From NCBI RefSeq assembly GCF_008710275.1, contig NZ_VYQE01000001.1, positions 186,001 to 250,000 of the forward strand: a DNA stretch of 64,000 nucleotides, written 5' to 3'. Below are positions 17,270-25,186 of this stretch, piece after piece. The notes beneath the pieces are model-generated. The model saw nothing but the letters and a program-made list of their open reading frames with translations, had not been told where the DNA came from and ran no database searches. This DNA comes from Histidinibacterium aquaticum. GTDB taxonomy: Bacteria; Pseudomonadota; Alphaproteobacteria; Rhodobacterales; Rhodobacteraceae. The position numbers were made by a program, and so were the translations under genes. Position 1 is the stretch's first letter. Every line of letters begins with the position of its first letter.

Positions 17270-18037
17270 CTAGAAGTCGAGGCTCAGGTTCCGGGTGACA
17301 CCCACGCTGATCGAGACCTGGTCGTCCGACCCCTGCTCGATGATCGGGCTGTCGGCGGCGGAGCCAACGAACTGCTCGTAGGTCACGGCCCCGTCGATGC
17401 CCCAGTTCTCGTCGATCTGGTAGGTCACGCCGAGTTCCACGCCGGTCGAGAGCGCGCCCGCCTCCGCGTCGTAGGCCGCGAACCGTCCGCCGGAGGCTGC
17501 GGCCTCGGACGGCGTGACGCTGAAATAGGTGTCGGCGTAGTCCTCGCTGCCGAGCAGGACCCGCGGGCCGAGCCGCATGGTCAGCTGCTGAGAGGGGCGG
17601 AAGACGGCATTGGCGCCCAGCTCGGCCACCAGCGACTCGTGGCCCTGGATGCCGTAGCGCAGGTCGGCGAAGGCCTCGAAATCGCGGCTGGTGTAGCCGA
17701 CGCCCGCGCCGAGCTCGTAGGTGGCGTCGACATCCTCGAGGCCACGAAGTTCAGAGAAATCGGACGCGCTGCGTTCCGGCACGTAGCGGAACGAGCCGCG
17801 CAGGCCGAAACCGGTCTGCGGACCGCCACCCAGCTCGCGCGCCCCGTAACTGAGGCTGAGGTTGGAAAGGCCGACGTCCGGACCGAAGGCGAGATCCTCC
17901 GAGCCGAAGTACTCCGGCTTCGCCTGGATGCCTCCGCTCAGAGTGAAGGCGACGCTGGCATCGCTGACCTGCGCCTGTACGGCCGTGCCGCCGCCCAGAC
18001 CGAGCGCCGCGGACACGAAAAGAGAAATTGCCTTCAC
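17270..18037 (-). CDS. MipA/OmpV-family outer membrane protein
   Basis: 255 residues with a signal peptide cut near AVQAQ. The mature part is rich in alternating beta-strand patterns (SVAFTLSGGIQAKPEYFGSED, ELGVTYQIDENWGIDG) and ends in a terminal Phe (NLSLDF), the hallmark of beta-barrel outer-membrane proteins. The GIQAKPEYFGS phrase fits MipA/OmpV, a family linked in E. coli to murein-synthesis scaffolding and elsewhere to osmotic or antibiotic response. The start is GTG at 18035-18037. Stand-alone gene, convergent with the WYL regulator. Confidence 0.85.
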   Translation of the reverse strand: MKAISLFVSAALGLGGGTAVQAQVSDASVAFTLSGGIQAKPEYFGSEDLAFGPDVGLSNLSLSYGARELGGGPQTGFGLRGSFRYVPERSASDFSELRGLEDVDATYELGAGVGYTSRDFEAFADLRYGIQGHESLVAELGANAVFRPSQQLTMRLGPRVLLGSEDYADTYFSVTPSEAAASGGRFAAYDAEAGALSTGVELGVTYQIDENWGIDGAVTYEQFVGSAADSPIIEQGSDDQVSISVGVTRNLSLDF

Positions 18038-18159
18038 CCGGGCAAACCTTTCTGCTCGACCTTCTTATCGGAACCTAGATCTCCGGCCCGATTCTGCAAA
18101 CGGAACCGTGAGGGTCCCTCGCTCTTTCTTTCCGGACACTTGGCTAATAGGTAACGCCC

Positions 18160-18603
18160 ATGATCGGAGACCTCCTGCGCCGCCTCACCGCGACGGACCC
18201 AGAGCCCCTGCCCGACGAGGACGCGCGCCTTGCGCTGACGGCCCTGCTCGTCCGCCTCGCGAAGTCCGACGGCTACTACGATGCTGAGGAGATCGCGCGG
18301 ATCGACCGGATCGTCGCCACGCGCTACGGCCTCAATCCCGTCGAAGCGGCCAAGCAGCGCGCCGAGGCCGAGAGCCTCGAGAGCGAGGCGCCCGACACGG
18401 TGCGGTTCACCCGCGCGATCAAGGATGCCGTCCCCTACGAGGAGCGGGCCGCGGTGATCGAGGCGCTCTGGGACGTGGTGCTCGCCGACGGCGTCCGGGA
18501 CGCCGAGGAGGACGCCCTCCTGCGGCTGGTGGCTCCGATGCTCGGCGTTACCGACCAGGACAGCGCGCTCGCCCGCCAGCGCGTGGAATCCCGCCAGGTA
18601 TGA
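18160..18603 (+). CDS. TerB-like protein
   Basis: 147 residues, all helical, with the TerB/DjlA-N pattern LVRLAKSDGYYDAEEIARID and a second WDVVLADGVRDAEED. Both hold acidic metal-binding-like loops. The fold is named for tellurite resistance, but stand-alone copies are of unknown function and are common in alphaproteobacteria. The next gene starts seven bases after the stop, so the two form an operon. A second TerB domain is in the DjlA-like protein at 57 kb. Confidence 0.85.
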   Translation: MIGDLLRRLTATDPEPLPDEDARLALTALLVRLAKSDGYYDAEEIARIDRIVATRYGLNPVEAAKQRAEAESLESEAPDTVRFTRAIKDAVPYEERAAVIEALWDVVLADGVRDAEEDALLRLVAPMLGVTDQDSALARQRVESRQV

Positions 18604-18610
18604 GCCGGCC

Positions 18611-19363
18611 ATGAGCACGTCGCCCGTCCGTGCGGCGCTGCCCATGTACGACCGGCCCGAAACGCGCGACGCGCAGGACCGTCTCTGGGCGGGTTTGCGG
18701 GAGGCGTACGGCGGGCCATTGCCCGAGACGCTCGGCCAACCGGACGACCTCTGGGCACACTGGACGGACCCCGCGCTGATCTTCTCGCAGACCTGCGGCT
18801 TTCCCTTCCGCGCGCTTCTGCATCCCCATGTCCAATTGGTCGGGACACCCGACTACGGCCTGCCGGACTGCCCGCCGGGCCACTACCGGTCGGTCTTCGT
18901 GATGCGGTCGGAGGATGCCAGCGACGATCCCGCGCACTGGGCGGGGCTCCGGCTCGCCTTCAACGACCGGATCTCGCAATCCGGCTGGGCCGCGCCGCAG
19001 ACCCACTTGGCCGAGCGGGACCTCTGCTTCGACGACGGTCTCGAGACCGGCAGCCACGCCGCGTCGATCCGGGCGGTGGCCGAGGGGCGCGCCGATATCG
19101 CCGCCATCGACGCCCGCACCTGGGAGATGGCCCGCACCTGGGACCGGGTCACCGACGGCCTCGCCGAGGTCGGGCGGACGGCACCCTCGCCCGGCCTGCC
19201 CCTCATCACCGGACCCTCGGGCGACCCTGCCGCCCTGGCCGCTGCGACCCGCTCAGCCATCGACGACCTGTCACCCGGGGACGCCCGGACCCTGGGCCTC
19301 GTCGGACTGGTCGAGATCCCGGCCGAGGCCTATCTCGCCGTCCCGACACCGCCCAAGCCCTAG
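18611..19363 (+). CDS. PhnD-like periplasmic-binding-fold protein without signal peptide
   Basis: 250 residues. The sequence style (DDLWAHWTDPALIFSQTCGFPFR, GRADIAAIDARTWEMA) matches PhnD/SsuA-type binding proteins, as found in phosphate/phosphite/phosphonate uptake. The N-terminus (MSTSPVRAALPMYDRPETRD) has no signal peptide or lipobox, and no ABC permease or ATPase gene of that type is next to it. It may work in the cytoplasm as a ligand-binding or regulatory protein. It is seven bases downstream of the TerB gene, presumably co-transcribed. Confidence 0.8.
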   Translation: MSTSPVRAALPMYDRPETRDAQDRLWAGLREAYGGPLPETLGQPDDLWAHWTDPALIFSQTCGFPFRALLHPHVQLVGTPDYGLPDCPPGHYRSVFVMRSEDASDDPAHWAGLRLAFNDRISQSGWAAPQTHLAERDLCFDDGLETGSHAASIRAVAEGRADIAAIDARTWEMARTWDRVTDGLAEVGRTAPSPGLPLITGPSGDPAALAAATRSAIDDLSPGDARTLGLVGLVEIPAEAYLAVPTPPKP

Positions 19364-19384
19364 GCATCTGCCGCAGCGTCGGGG

Positions 19385-19405
19385 ACGGCAAGTACGTCCT
19401 GCCGT
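19385..19405. promoter_or_regulatory. Weak inverted repeat upstream of ABC cluster
   Basis: ACGGCA and TGCCGT flank a nine-base spacer, 55 bases before the ATP-binding protein gene. It could be an operator for the uptake cluster, but a 6-bp repeat is common by chance in GC-rich DNA. Confidence 0.25.
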
Positions 19406-19459
19406 TGCAATCGGCGGCGTTCTGCGGTCCCTTTCCTGTCGGGACAACGGGAGAGGGGC

Positions 19460-20236
19460 ATGACGGCAGAGCCTCCGGTCATCGAGATCCGCGACCTTCA
19501 CAAGAGCTACGGCTCGCTGGAGGTCCTCAAGGGCGTCGACATCGCGGCGCCGAAGGGACATGTCGTCTCGCTCATCGGCTCTTCGGGGTCCGGGAAGTCG
19601 ACGCTCCTGCGCTGCGCCAACCTGCTCGAGGACAGCCAGCAGGGCGACGTGATCTTCTGCGGAGAGCCCGTGACCTGGAAGGGCACGGGCGCACACCGTC
19701 ATCCCGGCGACCGCAAGCAGATGATCCGCATCCGCACGAACCTCTCGATGGTCTTCCAGCAGTTCAATCTCTGGGCGCACATGACCATCCTGCAGAACGT
19801 GATGGAGGCGCCCGTCACCGTGCTCAAGCGAGACCGGACCGAGGTCGAACGCACGGCGCGCGCCTACCTCGACAAGGTCGGCATAGGCGACAAGGCCGAC
19901 GCCTTCCCCGCCCAGCTCTCGGGCGGCCAGCAGCAGCGGGCGGCCATCGCGCGGGCGCTGGCGATGGAGCCCAAGGCGCTGCTCTTCGACGAGCCGACCT
20001 CCGCCCTCGACCCGGAACTCGAGCAGGAGGTCGTGCGCGTCATCAAGGCGCTGGCCGAGGAAGGCCGGACCATGGTCCTCGTGACCCACGACATGAACAT
20101 GGCGCGCGACGTCTCCGACCACGTGGTCTTTCTCCACCAGGGGCGGATCGAGGAGGAAGGCCCGCCGGACGAGGTCTTCGGCAACCCGCGCTCCGAACGG
20201 TTGCGCGGCTTTCTCAACGCCGGCCAGGCCGCCTGA
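19460..20236 (+). CDS. Polar amino-acid/amine ABC transporter ATP-binding protein
   Basis: 258 residues, HisP/ArtP type. Walker A is GSSGSGKST, the Q-loop is FQQFNLW, the signature is LSGGQQQR, Walker B is ALLFDEPTSALD, and the switch His is in VTHDM. The small insert with EPVTWKGTGAHRHP after the Walker A helix is typical of the polar amino-acid (PAAT) family, where it carries ligand-specific contacts. It energises the importer formed with the binding protein and permeases encoded downstream. A strong GGGAGAGG site precedes the ATG at 19460. It heads the amine/gamma-glutamyl cluster that runs to 27.9 kb. Confidence 0.94.
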   Translation: MTAEPPVIEIRDLHKSYGSLEVLKGVDIAAPKGHVVSLIGSSGSGKSTLLRCANLLEDSQQGDVIFCGEPVTWKGTGAHRHPGDRKQMIRIRTNLSMVFQQFNLWAHMTILQNVMEAPVTVLKRDRTEVERTARAYLDKVGIGDKADAFPAQLSGGQQQRAAIARALAMEPKALLFDEPTSALDPELEQEVVRVIKALAEEGRTMVLVTHDMNMARDVSDHVVFLHQGRIEEEGPPDEVFGNPRSERLRGFLNAGQAA

Positions 20237-20386
20237 TTGCCTGCCGCGAAAACGGGCAACGGCTCAAGGATTGGCCGGGTTGACGTGCCGCCCTGCTTGC
20301 CATCACGGCATTTTCGCATAACCCTCGGCAGCCAGTGAAGCGCCGGACAACAACCGGTGCACACGAAACACGGGAGAAAACGACAG

Positions 20387-21112
20387 ATGAAGACACTCAC
20401 GCTCACCACGGCCGCCCTCGCGCTGGCCGCCACCGGCGCTCTGGCGCAGGACACCATCCGCATGGGCACGGAGGGCGCCTACCCTCCCTACAATTTCCTG
20501 AACGACGCCGGCGAGGTCGACGGCTTCGAGATCGAACTGGGCAACGAGCTCTGCGCCCGCGCCGAGCTGGACTGCGAATGGGTGACGAACGAGTGGGACT
20601 CGATCATCCCGAACCTCGTCTCCGGCAACTACGACACGATCATGGCCGGCATGTCGATCACCGACGAGCGTGACGAGGTCATCGACTTCACCCAGGACTA
20701 CTACCCGCCGACCGAGAGCGCCTATGTCGGCGCCTCCGAGGATGCCGATTGGGAAACCGGCGTCGTCGCGGCCCAGGCGGCGACCATCCAGGCCGCCCAC
20801 GTGGCCGAGGGTGACGCAGCCCTGATCGAGTTCGCGACCCCCGAAGAGACCGTCGCCGCCGTCCGCAACGGCGAGGCCGACGCGGTCTTCGCTGACTACG
20901 ATTACCTGCGTCCCATCGTCGAGGCCTCGGGCGGCGAGCTCAGCTTCGTCGGCGAGCCGGTTCCGCTCGGCGGCGGCATCGGCATGGGCCTGCGCGAGAG
21001 CGACACCGAGCTGCAGGAGACCTTCAACGCGGCCATCGACTCTATGAAGGAGGACGGCACTCTGAACGAGATGCTCGTGAAGTGGTTCGGCGAAGAGATT
21101 GGCCAGTACTGA
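20387..21112 (+). CDS. Periplasmic amino-acid/amine-binding protein
   Basis: 241 residues: a signal peptide cut at ALAQ, then the SBP_bac_3 fold, beginning TIRMGTEGAYPPYNFLNDAGEVDGFEIELG and containing the ligand-charge-reading WDSIIPNLVSGNYDTIMAGMSIT. It captures the substrate for the importer. The ATG at 20387 has GGGAG ten bases upstream; an earlier ATG would spoil the signal peptide. It is separated from the ATPase gene by 150 bases, which may hold its own promoter, and from the permease gene by a hairpin. Confidence 0.93.
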   Translation: MKTLTLTTAALALAATGALAQDTIRMGTEGAYPPYNFLNDAGEVDGFEIELGNELCARAELDCEWVTNEWDSIIPNLVSGNYDTIMAGMSITDERDEVIDFTQDYYPPTESAYVGASEDADWETGVVAAQAATIQAAHVAEGDAALIEFATPEETVAAVRNGEADAVFADYDYLRPIVEASGGELSFVGEPVPLGGGIGMGLRESDTELQETFNAAIDSMKEDGTLNEMLVKWFGEEIGQY

Positions 21113-21119
21113 TCCCAAC

Positions 21120-21142
21120 GGGGCGGGGCCTGTCCCCGCCCC
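21120..21142 (+). promoter_or_regulatory. Intercistronic hairpin after binding-protein gene
   Basis: Perfect 9-bp stem GGGGCGGGG / CCCCGCCCC with loop CCTGT, eight bases past the binding-protein stop. Hairpins here are known in ABC operons to protect the binding-protein mRNA or attenuate transcription so that binding protein exceeds permease. That role is inferred from position. Confidence 0.55.
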
Positions 21143-21157
21143 TGACCGGCCCTAGCC

Positions 21158-22042
21158 ATGTTCTCCTTCTGCACCGATCCCGCCGCGCTCGACGGCCTCG
21201 CCTGGCTCTCGTGCTACCTCACGACGGGCAAGCACATGGCCTTCTATGGCGCCTTCGGAACGGTGCTTTTGCTGCTGGCGATCACCGCGCCGCTCGCGCT
21301 CGCCTTCGGCTTCGCCGGCGCATCGGCGGCCCGGGGACCCGCCCCGGTCTCCTGGCTCGGCAAGGGCTACATCGCGATCGTTCGGGGCGTGCCCGACATC
21401 GCCTTCTTCCTCTTCTTCGTGATCGCCCTCGACCAGATGTTCGAATGGGTGCGGCACGAGGTGAAATGCCCCGGCTGGGACCAGCCGATCTACCAGGGCA
21501 ACGACTTCATCGTCTGTCCCGAGGCCAAACTGCCCCTCTCGACCGCGCCGCAATGGGTGCACGAGGGCTACGGCTTCTTCCTCGCCGTGCTGACCTTCGC
21601 CATCGTCTTCGGCGCCTTCGCGGCCAACGTGCTTTACGGCGCCATGCGCGCCGTGCCGCGTGCGCAGATCGAGACCGCCGAGGCCTACGGCCTCAGCCAG
21701 GGCCAGACCTTCTGGCGCATCCTCGTCCCGCAGATGTGGGTCTATGCCTTGCCCGGGCTCTCGAACCTCTGGATGGTTCTCATCAAGGCGACGCCGCTGC
21801 TTTTCCTGCTCGGCGTCGAGGATATCGTCTACTGGGCGCGCGAGCTGGGCGGCACCAAGACGCCGCAGTTCACCGACTACCCGCACGGGGACTGGCGGAT
21901 GTGGTACTTCCTCGCGCTGCTGGTCTTCTATCTGATCTTCACCCGCGTCTCGGAACTCGTGCTCGACCGGATCATGGCCCGGCTGACCCTCGGCCAGGCC
22001 ACGGCGGCGGGCGAGCGGCAGCGCAAGGCGGCGGCGGCATGA
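21158..22042 (+). CDS. ABC transporter permease, HisQ/HisM type (with cysteine-containing insert)
   Basis: 294 residues with about five to six helices and the permease EAA loop ETAEAYGLSQGQTFWRILVPQ that docks the ATPase. It is longer than usual HisQ-type subunits (about 230) because of an insert after the second helix pair (around residues 88-130) that includes two cysteines (VKCPGWDQ ... FIVCPEAK) and could form a disulfide-stabilised periplasmic loop. It pairs with the permease encoded 31 bases downstream. Confidence 0.92.
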   Translation: MFSFCTDPAALDGLAWLSCYLTTGKHMAFYGAFGTVLLLLAITAPLALAFGFAGASAARGPAPVSWLGKGYIAIVRGVPDIAFFLFFVIALDQMFEWVRHEVKCPGWDQPIYQGNDFIVCPEAKLPLSTAPQWVHEGYGFFLAVLTFAIVFGAFAANVLYGAMRAVPRAQIETAEAYGLSQGQTFWRILVPQMWVYALPGLSNLWMVLIKATPLLFLLGVEDIVYWARELGGTKTPQFTDYPHGDWRMWYFLALLVFYLIFTRVSELVLDRIMARLTLGQATAAGERQRKAAAA

Positions 22043-22073
22043 TCGGCGCGACCTCACCCGAAGGGCTGCGCTG

Positions 22074-22886
22074 ATGGAGTGCTGGGACACCATCGCGGAC
22101 TACGCCCTGCGCAGCCTCGGCTACGGCGAGCGCCTCCTGCCGCGCAGCGACTTCACGCTCTGCCAGCAGGTGACGCTGATCGGCTCGGGCATGATCTGGA
22201 ACGTCTACTTCGGGCTGGTGGCCCTGCTGTCGGGCTTCTTCCTCGCGACCGCCGTGGCGGTGGGCAAGGCGGCCCGCAGCGCCTGGATCCGCAAGCCCTC
22301 GGAGTGGTTCATCTTCATCTTCCGGGGCTCGCCCCTCTTCATCCAGTTCTTCTTCGCCTACTTCGCCTTCCTCTCCCTGCGCAGCCAGTTCGAGGTCTTC
22401 GATCCCTTCACCTCCGCCTGGCTGGGTGCGGCGATCGTGCTCTTCTTCAACACGGCCGCGTACTCGGGAGAAATCTTCTACGGCGCGCTCCAGTCGATCC
22501 CCAAAGGCGACATGGAGGCGGCCGACGCCTACGGCCTCTCGGGCCTGCACCGGTTCCGCCGGATCACCTGGCCGACCATGCTGCGGCTGGCCTGGCCGGC
22601 CTACACGAACGAGGCGATCTTCCTCTTCCACGCCACGACGCTGGTCTTCTTCTCGGGCTTCCCGGCCCGGCAGCAGAAGGGAGACGCGCTCTATTACGCC
22701 AGCTACTTCGCGGACAAGACCTTCAACCCCTTCGTGCCCTACCCGATCCTCGCGCTCTACTTCATCGCGGTAACGCTGATGATCATCGCCGCGATGGGCC
22801 TGATCAACGCCCGCCTCAACCGCCACCTGCCGCAGGCCCAGCGCCGCGGCATCCGACTGCGCCCGGGGGCCTTGCTGGCCAGATGA
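22074..22886 (+). CDS. ABC transporter permease, HisM type
   Basis: 270 residues with about five helices and the EAA loop EAADAYGLSGLHRFRRITWP. The N-terminus has a short polar extension (MECWDTIADYALRSLGYGERLLP...) before the first helix. It forms a heterodimer with the upstream permease. The stop overlaps the start of the HTH-glutamine-synthetase fusion (ATGATGA), coupling transport directly to the first enzyme. Confidence 0.92.
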   Translation: MECWDTIADYALRSLGYGERLLPRSDFTLCQQVTLIGSGMIWNVYFGLVALLSGFFLATAVAVGKAARSAWIRKPSEWFIFIFRGSPLFIQFFFAYFAFLSLRSQFEVFDPFTSAWLGAAIVLFFNTAAYSGEIFYGALQSIPKGDMEAADAYGLSGLHRFRRITWPTMLRLAWPAYTNEAIFLFHATTLVFFSGFPARQQKGDALYYASYFADKTFNPFVPYPILALYFIAVTLMIIAAMGLINARLNRHLPQAQRRGIRLRPGALLAR

Positions 22887-24430
22887 TGAAGTCCTTCGCA
22901 GAGGTTTTTCGCGCCCATTTCAAGGAAAGCGCTCTCGGGGCCAGTGAGCTGGCCAGAGTGTCCGGCGTTTCGAAGTTCGTCATTTACGATCTTGAAAGGG
23001 GCAAGGCTTCCACGACCAGTGTGGAAAACGCGGTCGCACTCTCCGAGGCGCTGGGGTTCAGGCTTCAGGAGGCCGACGAGCTTCCGGGCGCGCAGGATCC
23101 GGACTGGCTCTCTCTGCATCCAGAGATCCGCACGATCCGCGTCGCGGCCTCAGATCTCAACGGCGTCGCCCGGGGCAAGCGCGTGCCCCGGCGCTTTGCC
23201 CAGAAGGTCGCCGAAGACGGCACCCGTTTCCCGCTCTCGGTCCTGAACCTCGACATCTGGGGCGAGGACATCGACGACAGTCCGCTGGTCTTCGCCGCGG
23301 GTGACCCCGACGGCGTGGCGATGCCGACCGAGCGGGGCTTCCTGCCGATGCCTTGGCTCTCCTCCCCCTCGGCGCTTCTGCCCATGTGGATGTTCCGCGA
23401 GGACGGGCGCCCCTTCGACGGCGATCCGCGCCACGCGCTCGCCCGGGTGGCGGGCCGGCTGCGGGCCAAGGGGCTGACCCCGGTCATCGGCACCGAGCTG
23501 GAGTTCTACGCCATCGACGACCGCGGCCCCGAACTGCGGGTGCCGCCCTCCCCCCGTTCCGGGAAGCGCCGCCCGGGTGCGGAGATCCTGAGCCTCCGGG
23601 CACTCGACGCCTTCGACCAGTTCTTCACCGAGATCTACGACGGCTGCGAGACGATGGACATTCCCGCCGAGACCGCGATCAGCGAAGCGGGCATCGGCCA
23701 GTTCGAAGTCAACCTCAGCCATGTCGACGACCCGCTCAAGGCCGCCGACGACGCCTGGCTCTTCAAGCTCCTGGTGCGCGGCATCGCCCGCGCCCACGGC
23801 TTCGCCGCCTCCTTCATGGCCAAGCCCTACGAGGACTACTCGGGCAACGGCATGCACGTTCACGTCTCGCTGCTGGACCAGGAGGGGCGCAACGTCTTCG
23901 ACGACGGCAGCCCGACGGGCTCCGCCACGCTTCGCCATGCCGTGGCGGGCTGCCTCGCCGCGATGCCCGCCTCGACGCTCGTGTTCTTCCCGCACGGGAC
24001 CTCCTACGACCGGATCGTCCCCGACAGCCACGCGCCCACCTCGGTCGGCTGGGGCTACGAGAACCGGACCGCCGCCCTCCGCATCCCCGCCGGCTCCAGC
24101 AGCGCGCGGCGGTTCGAGCACCGCGTGGCCGGCGGCGACGTGAACCCCTACCTCATGCTCGCCGTCGTTCTCGGCTCGGCGCTGATCGGCATCGAGGACG
24201 AGATGGAGCCGCCCGAGCCGATCACCGGCAACGCCTACGACCAGGACCTGCCGCAATTGCCGGAGACCTGGGAAGCGGCCATCGATGCCTTCGAGCATTC
24301 CGAGATCATCGCGCGGATCCTGCCGCGCGATCTCATCGCCAACTTCGTCGCGACCAAGCGGCAGGAGCTGCACTACTTCGGCGAGCTCTCCGACCAGGAA
24401 AAGGTCGAGCTCTACCTCGACACGGTCTGA
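22883..24430 (+). CDS. Glutamine-synthetase-family ligase with N-terminal XRE helix-turn-helix
   Basis: 515 residues (or 514 from the second ATG at 22886). Residues about 3-58 form an XRE-type HTH (ASELARVSGVSKFVIYDLE, then an ALSEALGF helix). From about 75 the chain continues without a break into a glutamine-synthetase-like enzyme (DLNGVARGKRVP, GTELEFYAI, NGMHVHVSL, NRTAALRIP, RFEHRVAGGDVNPY). These are the ATP, metal and glutamate motifs of PuuA-type gamma-glutamylamine ligases. The probable reaction is ATP-dependent joining of glutamate to an amine. The HTH is read in the same frame with no internal start before the enzyme, so it is a genuine fusion. It could make the enzyme a DNA-binding sensor of its own operon (inference). 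Confidence 0.88.
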   Translation: MMKSFAEVFRAHFKESALGASELARVSGVSKFVIYDLERGKASTTSVENAVALSEALGFRLQEADELPGAQDPDWLSLHPEIRTIRVAASDLNGVARGKRVPRRFAQKVAEDGTRFPLSVLNLDIWGEDIDDSPLVFAAGDPDGVAMPTERGFLPMPWLSSPSALLPMWMFREDGRPFDGDPRHALARVAGRLRAKGLTPVIGTELEFYAIDDRGPELRVPPSPRSGKRRPGAEILSLRALDAFDQFFTEIYDGCETMDIPAETAISEAGIGQFEVNLSHVDDPLKAADDAWLFKLLVRGIARAHGFAASFMAKPYEDYSGNGMHVHVSLLDQEGRNVFDDGSPTGSATLRHAVAGCLAAMPASTLVFFPHGTSYDRIVPDSHAPTSVGWGYENRTAALRIPAGSSSARRFEHRVAGGDVNPYLMLAVVLGSALIGIEDEMEPPEPITGNAYDQDLPQLPETWEAAIDAFEHSEIIARILPRDLIANFVATKRQELHYFGELSDQEKVELYLDTV

Positions 24431-24445
24431 GCCTCTTCCCCGGCC

Positions 24446-24464
24446 GGACCCCCTTGCGGGGTCC
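24446..24464 (+). promoter_or_regulatory. Hairpin between fusion ligase and amidotransferase genes
   Basis: Stem GGACCCC / GGGGTCC with a five-base loop, 15 bases after the ligase stop and 44 bases before the next ATG. It may attenuate transcription or stabilise the upstream message. There is no T-tract. Confidence 0.35.
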
Positions 24465-24508
24465 CGCCGCGCCGCATAGCTTCGCGCCGTCAACGACATT
24501 GGTGCTTC

Positions 24509-25186
24509 ATGCATATCGGCATTCTGCAGACCGGCCACGCCCCCGAGGCGCTGCAGCCGGAGCACGGCCTCTATTCCGACCTCTTCGAGACGCTGCTCGC
24601 CGGGCGGGGCTTCGACTTCACGACCTGGAACGTGGTCGACATGGAGTTCCCCGAAAGCGCGACCGCGGCCGACGGCTGGCTCGTCACCGGCTCGCGCCAC
24701 GGCGCCTACGAGGACCTGCCCTTCATTCCGCCGCTCGAGGACTTCCTCCGCAAGGCCTACGAGGCCCAGATCCCCATCGTCGGCATCTGCTTCGGTCACC
24801 AGATCCTCGCCCAGGCCCTCGGCGGCCGGGTCGAGAAGTTCGCCGGCGGCTGGGCCGTGGGCCGCCAGGTCTACGATTGGGGCGGAGAGCCTGTGGCCCT
24901 CAATGCCTGGCACCAGGACCAGGTCGTCGAGAAGCCGCAGCAGGCAGAGCGCATCGCCACCCATCCCTTCTGCGAGAACGCGGCCCTGCTCTACGGCGAC
25001 CGCGCCTTCACCGTGCAGGCCCATCCGGAGTTCGCGGCGCCCTACATCGAGGGGCTCATCACGCATCGCGGCGACAAGGTCCCCGACGACCTGCTCACAA
25101 AGGCCCGGCACGGCCTGACGGAGCCCGTCGAGAACGCCCGCCTGGCCGACTCGATCAGCCGCTTCTTCACGGAGCGCCGGATATGA
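24509..25186 (+). CDS. Class I glutamine amidotransferase-like hydrolase
   Basis: 225 residues. The catalytic nucleophile is in GICFGHQIL and the His-Glu pair is in QAHPEF, so the triad of the GATase1 fold is complete. There is no synthetase domain fused or adjacent, as with PuuD-like or stand-alone gamma-glutamyl hydrolases. In this cluster a likely job is release of glutamate from a gamma-glutamylated intermediate. The stop overlaps the next GS-like gene (ATGA). Confidence 0.88.
   Translation: MHIGILQTGHAPEALQPEHGLYSDLFETLLAGRGFDFTTWNVVDMEFPESATAADGWLVTGSRHGAYEDLPFIPPLEDFLRKAYEAQIPIVGICFGHQILAQALGGRVEKFAGGWAVGRQVYDWGGEPVALNAWHQDQVVEKPQQAERIATHPFCENAALLYGDRAFTVQAHPEFAAPYIEGLITHRGDKVPDDLLTKARHGLTEPVENARLADSISRFFTERRI

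Noticed and set aside
22079-22882. An upstream extension of the HTH-ligase frame
   Set aside because: It is an out-of-frame reading of the HisM-type permease gene; the coupled ATG at 22883 is the better start.
23353-25182. A long plus-strand frame that leads into the second ligase
   Set aside because: Its first 600 codons are an Arg/Ala/Pro-rich shadow of the HTH-ligase and amidotransferase genes; the real start is the coupled ATG at 25183.
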